Source: Mnemiopsis leidyi (Eukaryota > Ctenophora > Tentaculata > Lobata > Bolinopsidae). Taken from it: 34,572 nucleotides of DNA. Location: positions 43,807 to 78,378 of the forward strand of contig JH153403.1 of the NCBI GenBank assembly GCA_000226015.1, given 5' to 3'. The notes below the pieces were generated by a model that saw only the letters and a list, made by a program, of their open reading frames with translations, was not told the origin of the DNA and did no database searches. Position 1 is the stretch's first letter. Every line of letters starts with the position of its first letter. The position numbers and the translations under genes are program-made. This document shows, piece after piece, positions 10,001 to 19,620 of the stretch.

Positions 10001-13000
10001 CGACTTGATATCCTTAATCAGTCAGTTGGAGTCAGACTTCAGAGAAAACGAGAACTCCTTCAAACAGAAGATCAAGAGTAAGTTCTTTTAGATGATGCCG
10101 ATTCAATACTTCACTAGTTATAAAATTCTAATCAGTGGTTTAACCACAAAAAAAATTGACGATGAACTACAAAAACACTACAATGTGTTTCTGTGTTGAA
10201 CAATTAACTCCTCATGTAACTATAACACAGGAAACGTTTCTTATTCTTCTTCTGATTCGTCAAACTTAGAACTGCAGAAGCAGCTCAAAAGATTAGCTTG
10301 CCTCCCAATTTGGACTTAAATTCATTACCGCATGTTACGATATAATACTATTTACTCGTAATGTAACTAGATATTATTCGATTTTAATGAAAAAATGCAT
10401 TACAGACATGACATACTTGTTTCTGAGAGGTTAAGTGCTTCATACCCATAGCTTTTGCTATTCCTTGCAGCTAACTATCAAAGTGACTTATCTGACATCG
10501 AATTCGATTAATAAACTTATTTATTTGAACATAATATCATTTCATAACATTCTGACTTTTTGATAATGGAGTTGACGCCATATAATAGAAAACCGTCAAA
10601 TAGAGGAAAGTGAGCTACATATCTAACCATGTCAGACAAATTATCACTCTATTCGAAATGTTTGTTCTAACTCCATATCATTATAAACCTTGATGAGTCT
10701 GGAACTGGATGTGGACTTTGAAGTCATGTTAGACAAGTAGAATATAGACTACCCTGAGAACAAGATAAAAATAATACTTAAAACTTTGATGATAATTCAA
10801 TGTTTTGAGACAGATTACAGAAGATCACAATCATTCTGGGATTTTATCGATAAGCCTGTAAAACTTCCCCTCAATCAAATTTTATGCTGGAACAGAAATG
10901 CAGCTCTCATCTTTTCAACAATTCAATCATAGCACGTGACATTTCAATAATAACACGTGACATTTCGATCATAACACGTGACATTTCAATCATAACACGT
11001 GACATTTTAATCATGACACGTGACATCACAATCATAACACGTGACATCACAATCATAACACGTGACATTTCTATCCTAACACATGGCAATACCTTGCAGC
11101 GTTGGACGTGTTATCACGAAACATGGTAGAAACACTGAGGACAGTACAGCGTGAGAGTAGAGATTCCAAGGCCGAGATGAGAAGAAGAGAAGCGGAACAA
11201 CTCAACAGTACCATAGCACTGGAGGACAGGATTGCCAGGGTAGAAGATCTAATCGCAGGGTGGGTACTCCAGCTTCCAAAGTTTACCAGCCTGATAGTGA
11301 TATGTCGATATGTTACAGACGATTGGAACCCATAACATATTCAAATTCTATCACTGTACAGCAATCTTTACTTAGCTATGTCTGCATTGCTAGCTTTTAG
11401 AAGCTCATAATGAAAATCAAGATTAGGTATGGGAGATTAAAATAAATGTGGCTTTTAGTTGAAGTTCGTTTTCAGGTCCGAGTACGAAAGTATGGCAGAC
11501 GGTTTTGCAGATGTAATTCAGCAGTTCATAGGAAAAGACGGTTATAGTGCCCCAAATCGCCCAAAAGCCGTCCTTCCGAACTTTAAACAGCAAATTGAAG
11601 ACCTCACAAGTGAAGTCAGTGATAAAATCAAGTCATTGAACAAGCGCATCAAAGTGGACCAATCATCACTGGTCAGGGAAATCAGTCACATCAAGTCAAG
11701 CATCGAGAATTTCCGCGAGAAGACACAAGTCGTGCTGTTGGAACTAGAGTCAGGTGTAAACTCGTGTGCGGAGGAAAACAGACGTCTCAGTGCCCGGCAG
11801 GAGGAGGAGATTCAAGGTAATGGCGATAGTTTCGAGAGGATACGAGAGCAGCTGACTGCTTTCGACTTGAAACTGAACAGTTTGGATGCTGCGATAGAGG
11901 AGTTGGAAGAGAGACAGGTATTTGTTGAATAATTTAATATGCAATTTGAGGGTATACCCTATAAGACCGCAATATAAATACATTTTTTTTAATTTCATGT
12001 TGACATTTACATTCAAAAATTTATGAAGTTATGAGGTCATAGATTTGCAGCCAAAACCGTTTAAACCACATTTAAAGTTACGTCTCAGTTTGTCCCAGTT
12101 TCTCTTACTGTCACGTTATAATAATAGATATAAACCTCTGAAAATCTGTCTTATCTGTCTTATCTGTTTTAATACTTTCAACACTACTATTATACCAATA
12201 ATTTGAGGCTCTAATGATGTAATTGAACGAAGAATTCAAGCCTTAATTATCTGTGCGTTTCTCTTCTGACCACCAACATAATCTGGTTAAATCTGGCAAT
12301 GTTAGGTGTCTGAGCCTGTGTCTGAGCCTGTGTCTGAGGACCTTCACTACACGACAGTGGAGGATCTGACTAGTTTTGGTTCCCACGACAGGAATGAGAA
12401 CAGGAGAGTCAGCGGTCTCCCCTCGATACAGGTACTGTATTGTAACTTGTGGGAGTGTAGAGATTGCGAAACTTAGGAGTTTAAGTTTTTGTTTATCAAA
12501 ATTTTAAAAAATAGCATCTAATGAAGTACTATGATTCGAAATCGACAGACAGCGATTAGTAGTCGCACTGATTGTCTTCATTTTGATTGTCATATGAAGA
12601 TTTGGCAACTCATGCGATCAATGTGACTTGTTAAACAAGTTTGTGACACGTAAAATCTTGATTTCAGGAAGAAAGCAGATTGGAGGAATTGGAGAAGACG
12701 TGTAGAGACATGATGACACAGCTGGTTCGGCAGGAGAAGCAAATTGAAGTTTTAAGGGAGGAAAACATGATCTTTAGAAGCCAGCTGAGGAAGGAATTAG
12801 GTTTGTGCACAAATAACATCAATAGATTATTATATTCCGCTGTTTTTTCTTCATTTTTTCGCTTTTCTCACCCAAGATTTTAAAAGATGTGTTAAAGATG
12901 TTTTATCATTTTTATTAATTTCAGGGCTAAATTCACCGGTAAAAACTGACACAGTTCCATCAGAAGACTTGAATGGTAATGATCTAGGACCTCCCAGAGT

Positions 13001-13091
13001 GACGCAAGATATCAAAACTCAGGAATCATCGTCCAGCATCATTAGTGATGATTCAGATTCTACTCAGGATGTAGCTAGCGCAACTGAATGA
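7052..13091 (+). CDS. TSPN/LamG-like plus coiled-coil protein (12 exons, 3' part)
   Basis: Exons: 7052-7165, 7526-7655, 8382-8455, 8846-9019, 9182-9506, 9576-9843, 9984-10077, 11100-11259, 11476-11917, 12306-12431, 12668-12800, 12925-13091 (TGA). Every junction is GT-AG and phase-matched, giving about 735 residues. Exons 2-4 resemble a thrombospondin-N/LamG-like beta sandwich: PPEFSLFWVVLG start, FDPDRRQVYVNW and GYITYFDG strands, DIWSMAVSKD, and two cysteines (VEC, ISCNF) placed as in TSPN domains. Exon 5 adds a Ser/Glu/Trp linker and YDDTTIKFNR repeats. Exon 6 is Asn/His/Ser-rich and probably disordered. Exons 7-9 and 11 are long heptad-like coiled coils; exon 10 has three VSEP repeats. The tail is Ser/Asp-rich and acidic. 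NELL proteins and thrombospondins also pair TSPN with a coiled coil, but no VWC, EGF or type 3 repeats follow here. The gene structure is firm; the TSPN call is moderate and the function unknown. Confidence 0.88.
7711..7806. mobile_element. MITE family A, partial copy in intron
   Basis: GGAACGGTATTTTTGCTAGG followed by GTGTCTCAAATTTT, a CTCAAAAT segment and GTTCTC(A/G)GTAG match the left half of the element at 23323-23546 over about 95 bases. No matching right terminus was found, so this copy is truncated. Confidence 0.7.
7860..7996. repeat. Dispersed repeat, copy 2 (inverted)
   Basis: Reverse-complement relative of 4973-5125, inside the second intron of the coiled-coil gene. Confidence 0.7.
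8142..8190. repeat. Near-perfect hairpin
   Basis: Arms 8142-8161 (ACAATTCATTTTTACCATTG) and 8171-8190 (CAATGGTGAAAATAAATTGT) pair with few mismatches around a nine-base loop. It lies in the intron before the exon at 8382 and is probably part of a MITE-like insertion. Confidence 0.85.
9331..9472 (+). repeat. In-frame 30-bp coding minisatellite with 5' splice-site candidates
   Basis: Four full 30-bp units and one partial unit, starting at 9331, 9361, 9391, 9421 and 9451, encode YDDTTIKFNR with small changes (YDH, YDD-I, HDS). At each unit start the preceding G plus TATGA makes GTATGA, at 9330, 9360, 9390 and 9450. The unit at 9421 gives GCATGA instead. All these donors are in phase 2, like the constitutive-looking donor at 9507. 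Confidence 0.93.
9465..9584 (+). repeat. Direct duplication of an intron end and acceptor
   Basis: About 40 bases (GAAAGCTGTAGTTGATATTG plus CTTACTGTTTCAGCATG) occur at about 9470-9506 and again at 9542-9578. Each copy contains tactgtttcag followed by CATG. The left copy is followed by TAAGA, making a GTAAGA donor at 9507; the right copy by CAAGAAGCG, the exon used. Confidence 0.93.
10924..11085. repeat. 21-bp array carrying seven CACGTG E-boxes
   Basis: 21-bp unit (CACGTGACATTTCAATCATAA) with CACGTG at 10933, 10954, 10975, 10996, 11017, 11038 and 11059 and a decayed CACATG at 11080. The array ends about 14 bases before the acceptor of exon 11100-11259. CACGTG is the palindromic binding site of Myc/USF/CLOCK-type bHLH factors; regulatory function is inference. 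Confidence 0.95.
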
Positions 13092-14876
13092 TGGGAATCA
13101 TTGCTTGATACAAAATTAACGGGTCAGGCATCATGATTCTGTTGGGGACAAGACCATTTTCCAGAGACCTGCAGATTGTGCTACAACAGTCTGATTCATT
13201 GTACCAACTATCTCCAGCCTATGAGTTAAACATTGTGAGTGTTACAGAACATTAGCTCTAAAATTGCAGGGAGAATTGTACGTATCATCATATCACAGAT
13301 TGCCAACGATTCACAAGAAGTGAATGGCGTCAGTATGCTTTGCAGCTGAACCACTATCAAAGACAAGACTGCGATTTTAGAGTTCATTTGTATTAATTGT
13401 CTAGTTATAGCTCCGAGAAATGGAACTTGAGTTGCTTCGCATTCTGCAACGAGTTACACTGTAACTATTCCTAAGGTCATGAGCAATTCTCTTATTTTTA
13501 TATAACCGGAAGCCTTCTTTGAACAACGACATAAGTCTTGGCGCCATTTGAGGACATAATTTTGTAAAATTTGGCGTAGTGATGTTTATATTTCTGTTTG
13601 AGAAATAGAATTGAGGATTTTTTTAAGCATGAAATTAACAAGCGAAATAATACCTAGGTATATTTGAAACGTAATTCTGATGCTTTTGCAAGTATAGTTT
13701 TGTTTTTGAAGTTTTTATAATATTTTTGTTGGTCTGAGTTATCTCTTCAACTAAATTCTCCAATAGTAAACCGCGATAACAACTATTGACCTAACTACAC
13801 GACCACGATTTAAAAGTTCTCATATTAACTGCATAATTGTGGCTAAAATATTCTTCCGTCTTGAAGTCTAGCAACCAAATAAGCAAATAGCAAATTTGTC
13901 CTGTTAACGATCCATACAATCCGAACCATGCCCATTTAAATCCGTAACTCTAGGCAATAACAGCCAGTCCAATCCATCTCATAGAGCTAATGATTTTAAT
14001 GAGACCGCTTTCGAAGTTTGGTTCATTATTACGAACAGTAAGTTTACCACTTAGCTTCAAGCCGCGCTGAAGGTCTAAAATGTCAGGTATAGGCAAGGAC
14101 CGGCTGACGTAGTAAGTGACCGCACAACAACTTCAGTTTTGACCATAAACCCATAATCGGCATATTAGTATTACGGTTATGAAGGCTGACCAGTAAGGTA
14201 ACTTGTTTGTCCGCTAAATGCCTTATGTCCGGCGAGTGGTGCCAGAAAGATATTGTGCCACATGACGTATAGTCACTGCTTATTGTATTTTAAATCGATG
14301 CAGAGCATTTCCCGATTGTATTGGACGTGTACTATCTTACAGGATTTAGTCGGGCGGCCGCTTGTTTGGTTCAAGACTTGTGATATATTGACAATTTAAG
14401 AGATCGTAAATGTTGAATTTTGCAAATGGTGGATGGTGTTGTCCATGAGCTTTATGAGGTGACTGTCTGCGGAAGTTGTAAAATGATGTAACTTGGTTGA
14501 TTCTTCAGCCCACCCACAACGGCATTACTGATTACACTACTTGTTTAGATGTTTACTGATATAGACATTGCATAACCCCAGGAAGTTGTCTAAACTTACA
14601 GGTTCCCTCCCAACTTGAAACTCCATCACAATGTTTAATCTTAACCCCCAGGAAGCTTGTCAAAACATATCATTTGGAGGTTAAATATTATAAATATAAA
14701 TATAACTCCATTCATGTAGACTCCAAATAAAATATCTCTATCATTATAGAAATCTTTAATTAAGCATTCTTTGCCGAAACAGCTTCCACAGTTCCACGTA
14801 TACTCTGTTTCGAAGTTCGGGATAACTCATTACAATCGGCAAAGACGCTAACGGCGATAGAATTGAAATATTGGAC
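13092..14876. other. Probable 3' UTR and intergenic DNA
   Basis: No exon-like stretch seen. The 3' UTR of the coiled-coil gene must begin here, but no poly(A) signal close to the stop was recognised. An AATAAA lies at 14726-14731, about 1.6 kb downstream, and may serve either this gene or nothing. Confidence 0.4.
14726..14731 (+). terminator. Candidate poly(A) signal AATAAA
   Basis: First clear AATAAA on the + strand downstream of the stop at 13091. The distance of about 1.6 kb makes assignment uncertain. Confidence 0.25.
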
Positions 14877-15010
14877 CCTCTTCTAACTTCTTATCAACTC
14901 TAACATCCAATTCAACTGTAGTTAACTAACGGTTACATATAGACTCTTCTAACTTCTTATCAACTCTAACATCTGATTCAACTGTAGTTTACTAAAGGTT
15001 ACATGTAGAC
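14877..15010. repeat. Two-copy 66-bp duplication ending at an ATG
   Basis: TTCTAACTTCTTATCAACTC starts at 14881 and again at 14947, and similarity continues through (T/G)ATTCAACTGTAGTT and GGTTACAT. The second copy ends directly before the ATG at 15011, so the duplication occupies the 5' UTR or core promoter of that gene. Confidence 0.9.
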
Positions 15011-15119
15011 ATGTCGGATGAAATATGGGCCAAGTTAAGCTTCAAGCCAGCCGCGCAAAATCCAGCAACTGGAGGAGAGACAAAACCGAGCCCGGCGAAA
15101 ACTGGCCTAGAAAACATCG
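15011..15119 (+). CDS. First coding exon of an unidentified gene
   Basis: An ATG followed by 36 codons (MSDEIWAKLSFKPAAQ start, Pro/Lys/Thr-rich, ending KTGLENI) runs straight into a consensus donor, G then gtaagt, leaving phase 1. The composition suggests a disordered N-terminus and no domain is recognised. The next exon is uncertain. A candidate 32-base microexon at 17868-17899 (acceptor ttccatttcag, donor gtgtgc) fits the phase. So does a terminal exon at 21187-21242 joined directly. Either way the intron would contain the minus-strand sushi gene. Confidence 0.65.
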
Positions 15120-15140
15120 GTAAGTGGCATATTTTTTGGT

Positions 15141-15276
15141 TATGGAGAAGGTATTTCTGTAGAGAGGTTACAAATTTTGTCCAATGAGAAGGTAGAAAGT
15201 ACTGTTTACTAGCTTCTCATTGGTCACAATTTGTGAATTTGTGATACTGATACTTCCCCAAAATACCTTCCTCTAT
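15141..15276. mobile_element. MITE family B, complete copy
   Basis: Terminal inverted repeats start GAGAAGGTATTTCTGTAGAG (left) and end CCCCAAAATACCTTCCTCTA (right). A central hairpin pairs CCAATGAGAAG with CTTCTCATTGG. It is about 136 bp with no coding capacity, inserted just inside the intron after 15119. The same central hairpin recurs at 25530-25800. Confidence 0.8.
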
Positions 15277-15567
15277 CAGGCACTTTTCAGCCTGATCGCA
15301 AACCTACCTAAAATGAGAGAAGAGTTTGTTTTTCTAATTTTACTTAAGAACTATTAGACCAATAGTATTGGTTAGAAAATCAACAGAAAATGGGTCTTCA
15401 ACCATACAATAAAACAATCGTGAAATGGTAAAGCGCTGTCAATCGCGACCGGGAAAAATACCCCCATTTGTTTGCTTTATCTACCTGTGAGCATTTCGGC
15501 TAATATGCATCATGATAATATTTACGATAATGCAAATGCTATTAAGGTAGTTATAAAAGTCAATGTC

Positions 15568-16899
15568 CTAGAAAGTTGGACTAAGTAAAGTAAACACTAC
15601 TAAAAAAAGAATAAACACATTAGCAGTCTTGACTCCAGCATTGCTGACAGTACTAGTTCTGGTAACACATTTAGGAAGATCAGCAGGTTTCCATCTCATC
15701 AGTGCGGTGCAGGTCAGGGAATCTCCTCCCGCCAACACGAACCCATCTCCACAGGATACCTTCACCAGGTTCCCTACAGTGTAAGGGGCTGCTCCGGTGA
15801 TGTTCCTGCTCTCCGGAGACACGACACCCTGACTAATACTGGGGGTGGGACACCCCGGGCTACATGTAATCAGCAGGGTCAGGTTGGACGGGTTCCAGCC
15901 TGACTCGGAGCAGGCTACACTGCTGACAGTACTGCTCCCTACCGCCTCCGCATACCCCTCTCTGCAGGTTACTCTGGCTGGAAAGTCTGGGTTCGCCAGG
16001 ATGGGGGCTCCCATTAGGTCGGCGTTAGGAGAGTTCGGGTGGTATAGCACCTGGAAGGTCAAAATAGACGGTCATAGCTCGATAAATAGTAAAAGTTGAT
16101 AGTCATAGCTCGATAAATAGTCAAAATAGACGGTCATAGCTTGATAAATAGTCATAAATAGTCATCTGCAGCTTTTCTGATAAGTTATAAATATTGAATA
16201 GTCAACTCCAGCTGACCTCGCTGCTGATCAATAATGAATGACAAACGTTCACAGCGTCAAGCTTGTCTCATCACTAATGGATGATGCGACTGCTTTAAGT
16301 TTAACTAAGCCGATATTCTCACTTACCTCTCCAGGGAAGTTAAAACAAACCCTATAATTGCTATACGATGTATGTTACCTGCCAGTTTGTGTCGTAGTCA
16401 TTAGGAAGAGGAGAGCAGCCAGTGCCACACAGAGTGACGGACGAGTTGGAGAAGAGAGAACAATAGGACCCAGCCAGGATACCCCCGAACTGAGTACCGT
16501 CACTCTCCACCATGTCGAGCAGGGTCAGCTCCTCGTCCCGAGCCAGGGAACCTCGCACGTAGTTGGTCCAGACCAAGGGGGCTTTACATTTAGCGTACAC
16601 TTGATTGTCTGCGGAGGGAACGGCTCTCTTCTTACATATTAGGATAGGACTAGAACAAAGAAGCAGCTCAGATTTCCGTCATTCTGTCTCTTTTAGATTT
16701 AATTTGCAGATTTTAGCGCCCTTAAACGTCGGGTATTGTCGATTAGCCACCAAAACATTAATATTACATCAAACTCACTTCTAGAAAAGCATTCGACGAA
16801 GTTGTCAAAGTTATCAGAGTAGGTAGAGCACCCACATTCCACCGCAGAAACGCGGCTAAAGAGAAAACCAGACAGCAAGGCCAAGAGGATCAGAGCCAT
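15568..16899 (-). CDS. Secreted sushi-domain protein, probably GPI-anchored
   Basis: Three exons on the minus strand, 16899-16779, 16608-16379 and 16050-15568, join with GT-AG sites in matching phase to give 277 residues. Residues 1-19 are a typical signal peptide (MALILLALLSGFLFSRVSA). Residues 20-104 are a Cys-rich region of unknown type. Residues about 105-180 look like a sushi/CCP module with an unusually long first loop. Residues 184-245 are a canonical CCP: four cysteines (184, 217, 231, 245), CPTPSISQG start, YTVGNLVKVSC, and a W before PKC. The C-terminus is a hydrophobic stretch (NVFILFLVVFTLLSPTF) with no cytoplasmic tail after a small-residue SNAG stretch, as in GPI-anchor signals. 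CCP modules are known from complement regulators and adhesion proteins; the ligand is unknown. A type I membrane protein with no cytoplasmic tail is the alternative. Confidence 0.9.
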
Positions 16900-16922
16900 G
16901 TCGGTGAGAATTGAGAAACCAG

Positions 16923-17343
16923 TTAGGTAGTGAGAGAGGGAAGGAGGTCACGTGGTAAATATATATGTGTAGTCTGACATGACTGGCAGTGTGTGTATTG
17001 TGTAGAGCTTGTACAAGTTCTACCTACATGCATACACTGTTCAGCGACCAGTCCTCTCTCAGTGGTATAGGTCATCTTTCCGGGGAAATGAAAGCAAATT
17101 GTTCCTAATTTCATGATGTGATACGGTATAGTGGCATTAAGCCAAACCGCACAGTGTCTTATTGTAGGAATACACTCTGCAAAATAAGTCATCGTGGTCA
17201 CTGTATGCTTCAGGTTTATCATCTGAGCGCAGGGCTAAGTTTAGATACTGGTTACTGTATCGATTAACAAGCGCTAAGGAAAGTGAGAGGGCTAAATGAC
17301 AAAATGTTTTTAGAAGGTTTATAAGTTTTGATTGAAACTTCAT
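16923..17343 (-). pseudogene. Possible exon relic related to the sushi gene
   Basis: On the minus strand, after an acceptor-like ttttgcag, an open stretch at about 17190-17030 contains several cysteines and IMKLGTICFHFPGKMTY, ending at a donor-like CAT before gtaggt. A matching short piece, reading RVCFNFPGE before a perfect gtaagt, lies at 16355-16327 just inside intron 2 of the sushi gene. Neither can be spliced into that gene in phase by any path I found. They look like remnants of a duplicated exon. The longer minus frame ending near 17137 has a hydrophobic N-terminus but no further support. Confidence 0.3.
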
Positions 17344-18587
17344 CGTTTTATATCGTTTTGACGTTTTGTGTCATGAATTTAATCACTCTAACGGAGTTGT
17401 TACATAGATCTTCTGATAACGCTGTAGAAACTATTGGTTGAATTTTCGTGCTTTCCCTGGAATATCCTGTATTCTGGTATTCTATCCGTAGCATGTTTTG
17501 ATTTTCAAGTTTCTGTTTCAAAAAGCTTTCACTTCTTTTTGGATATGGACGTATCACAGTCAATGCATGTCGCTTTTCTACTTGTATAGGCTTTGATCTT
17601 TGAGCGTCAGTTAAATGTCTGAGTAGTCAATGTAATAATTGCCCTTAAATGTTAATAGTTCATGACCTAATTCGAATCGTACAACATATGCGGGTCATAT
17701 TAAAGTCCTTGTGTCATTGTCTTTATAATCAAACCGCAGTTGCTTAGTAAGTAAGTAGTTTGACCAGCAGTTGAGCTTTTAAATGCTTAATGCACTTGCA
17801 CTATCAGGAGATTCATGAACAAGTTGTGAATGTTTAATGTACTTGCATTTATTATTTTCCATTTCAGTCATTAATTGGTTGCATTTGATTGGAATTAAGG
17901 TGTGCATTTCTTGGAAGTGCTTGTCATTGATTTCCGGGCGCTGAGATACCCAGGCAAGGCATTGATATCATGAACCCTCAAGACAAATATTAGATGCAGC
18001 AGACTTTCTAATAGCCATCATTCCGGCAAGCCGTCGCTTATAGTTATAACGTCTATACCTCTTTAAGTGTCATTGTCGTTGATCACAATTGTGATTGTAG
18101 CAAAACTGACCAAAATTCACACAACAATTTTATGAGAATTTGCGACAAAATTAGATGTTTGTAATGGCAACTTAAACATCAGGGTTAGCTAGAACGTATC
18201 AAAAATACCATGACAAGGGCTCCTCTTGGGGATTAGAATAACAGTTTGGAGCAAATTTTACCAAATAGACAATACAATTATTGACATGATCCTTTGTCTT
18301 GGGATAGGGAGCAGACTCTTATCAACCAATAAGTGCTTCGTTCATGAGTCATCTAAATCCCGAAATCGATTTCCTCCAGAGCGGGAGAATGATAAATACA
18401 AGACAGTCAAGCCGTTAACTAACTGACCGAATCACAAACCATGTTGCACAGCTCCTTCTGGCTTCAAATTTCACTTTAAAGTTTAAACAAATTTATGGTT
18501 TTCAACTTGGATTTGGTACTGATATTAACTCTCTTATTGCGTTGACATTTTTTATTCTGGTTTGAGATAAGTTTAACGATGAAAGTT
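17344..18587. other. Non-coding stretch
   Basis: Nothing recognisable apart from the microexon candidate at 17868-17899 described with the gene starting at 15011. A partial direct repeat (cttgcatttat versus cttgcactatc with tttaatg) lies around 17780-17850. Confidence 0.4.
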
Positions 18588-18610
18588 AGGTTATAGTAAC
18601 GATAGAAGTG

Positions 18611-18663
18611 AGGTTATAGTTAGGTTATAGTTAGGTTATAGTTAGGTTATAGTTTAGGTTATA
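18611..18663. repeat. Short array of GTTAGGTTATA
   Basis: Four to five copies of an 11-12-bp unit (GGTTATAGTTA), with a single outlying copy near 18584. A simple minisatellite. Confidence 0.9.
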
Positions 18664-19121
18664 CTCGATGCTACTTGTTCGCAATGTGGTCCCCAGATAT
18701 ATAAGCTCACAACAAAAACTGCTTCATCTCGGTTTATTCTTTGAAGTTCGAACCAGAGCCAAACACTTGTAATCACTCTGCAAAGGCAGTATCCGTATAC
18801 TCCGTGTCGCTGCATGAAGAATGAAGATAGGATAAAGAGACGATTATAGCTACTTAGGTTCGATTGTAAACGATCCTGCAACTCGTGTAACGGCCGCCGG
18901 TATCGCCTAATCCATCATTATATCGCATCAGACAATTCTCTTGGTGGCCCCAGTGTACTACATCTATATGCTTCTTCGTTTCTTTGCAGTCTCTCCCATT
19001 ATTTTTGTTAACCGATAACTGATCGCCAAGTGAAGATGTCTTGATATTTTGTAAATAAAGATGTTTGGACAAATTAAACATTTAATATGAAGATTTCACC
19101 TCCAAAAACCTTGGCGCGCTG

Positions 19122-19317
19122 CACTGTTAAATATTGAAATAACATGTCTGACTCTGACAGCTCGATTTGCCCATGACAGTTGATTATGGCCCACACCCTC
19201 AAGTAGAGGATAATCTCGCCCTCTGTTTCGTGTAATCTCCCACCGCCCACACAATATTGAAATTTCAAGAGGGAAAGAAAGTCGATATTTCAGTAAGCAA
19301 GAATTAGATCATGATTA
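19122..19317. repeat. Diverged ~190-bp duplication, copy 1
   Basis: Similar to 19430-19620 along its length. Shared anchors include CATG(A/G)CAGTTGATTAT, CCCACACCCT, TCTCCCACC(G/A)CCCACACAA and GTCGATATTTC followed by TTAGATCATGATTA. Open frames on the minus strand exist in both copies but differ and are not called. Confidence 0.85.
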
Positions 19318-19318
19318 A

Positions 19319-19380
19319 CGATATTATAACCGTCTACCGTTCAGCTTTGACCTGCGAGAGTCGGGTAACATCGCGACAAG
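19319..19380. repeat. Dispersed repeat, inverted relative of 30641-30720
   Basis: Contains ATTATAACCGTCTACCGTTC, then GACCTGCGAGAGTCGGGTAA and CGCGACAA. The reverse complement matches the order GTCGCGGTAACACCCGACTC, TCGCAGGTC, AGCTGAACG and ATAGACGGATATAATATC at 30641-30720. Confidence 0.8.
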
Positions 19381-19429
19381 ATCATGATACATCAATTTAC
19401 GGAAATGATTAACATCGAGTTGGAACGTT

Positions 19430-19620
19430 TCTGTTTAACATTGACATAATATGTCTGGCAGCAGCGACCCAGGGCCTGATTCACCCATGGCAGTTGATTA
19501 TCACCCACACCCTTTAGTACCCGCGACAGTTGGTCGTCTGGCTTTCTATCTCTCCCACCACCCACACAATATTGCAGAGAGAAAGTCGATATTTCTGTTA
19601 GCAAGAGTTAGATCATGATT
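19430..19620. repeat. Diverged ~190-bp duplication, copy 2
   Basis: Partner of 19122-19317, separated by about 110 bases that include the dispersed repeat at 19319-19380. Confidence 0.85.

Noticed and set aside
10924..11085. Regular 21-bp repeats considered as a CRISPR-like array
   Set aside because: There are no unique spacers between repeats, the setting is a eukaryotic intron, and no cas genes are present. It is a minisatellite with E-boxes.
17868..17899. 32-base microexon candidate (good acceptor, gtgtgc donor) on the + strand
   Set aside because: Not rejected outright, but too short to call alone. It is mentioned with the gene at 15011 and left out as a separate gene feature.
18611..18663. 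GTTAGG-containing array resembling telomeric repeat
   Set aside because: The unit is GGTTATAGTTA of 11-12 bp, short and internal, not TTAGGG.
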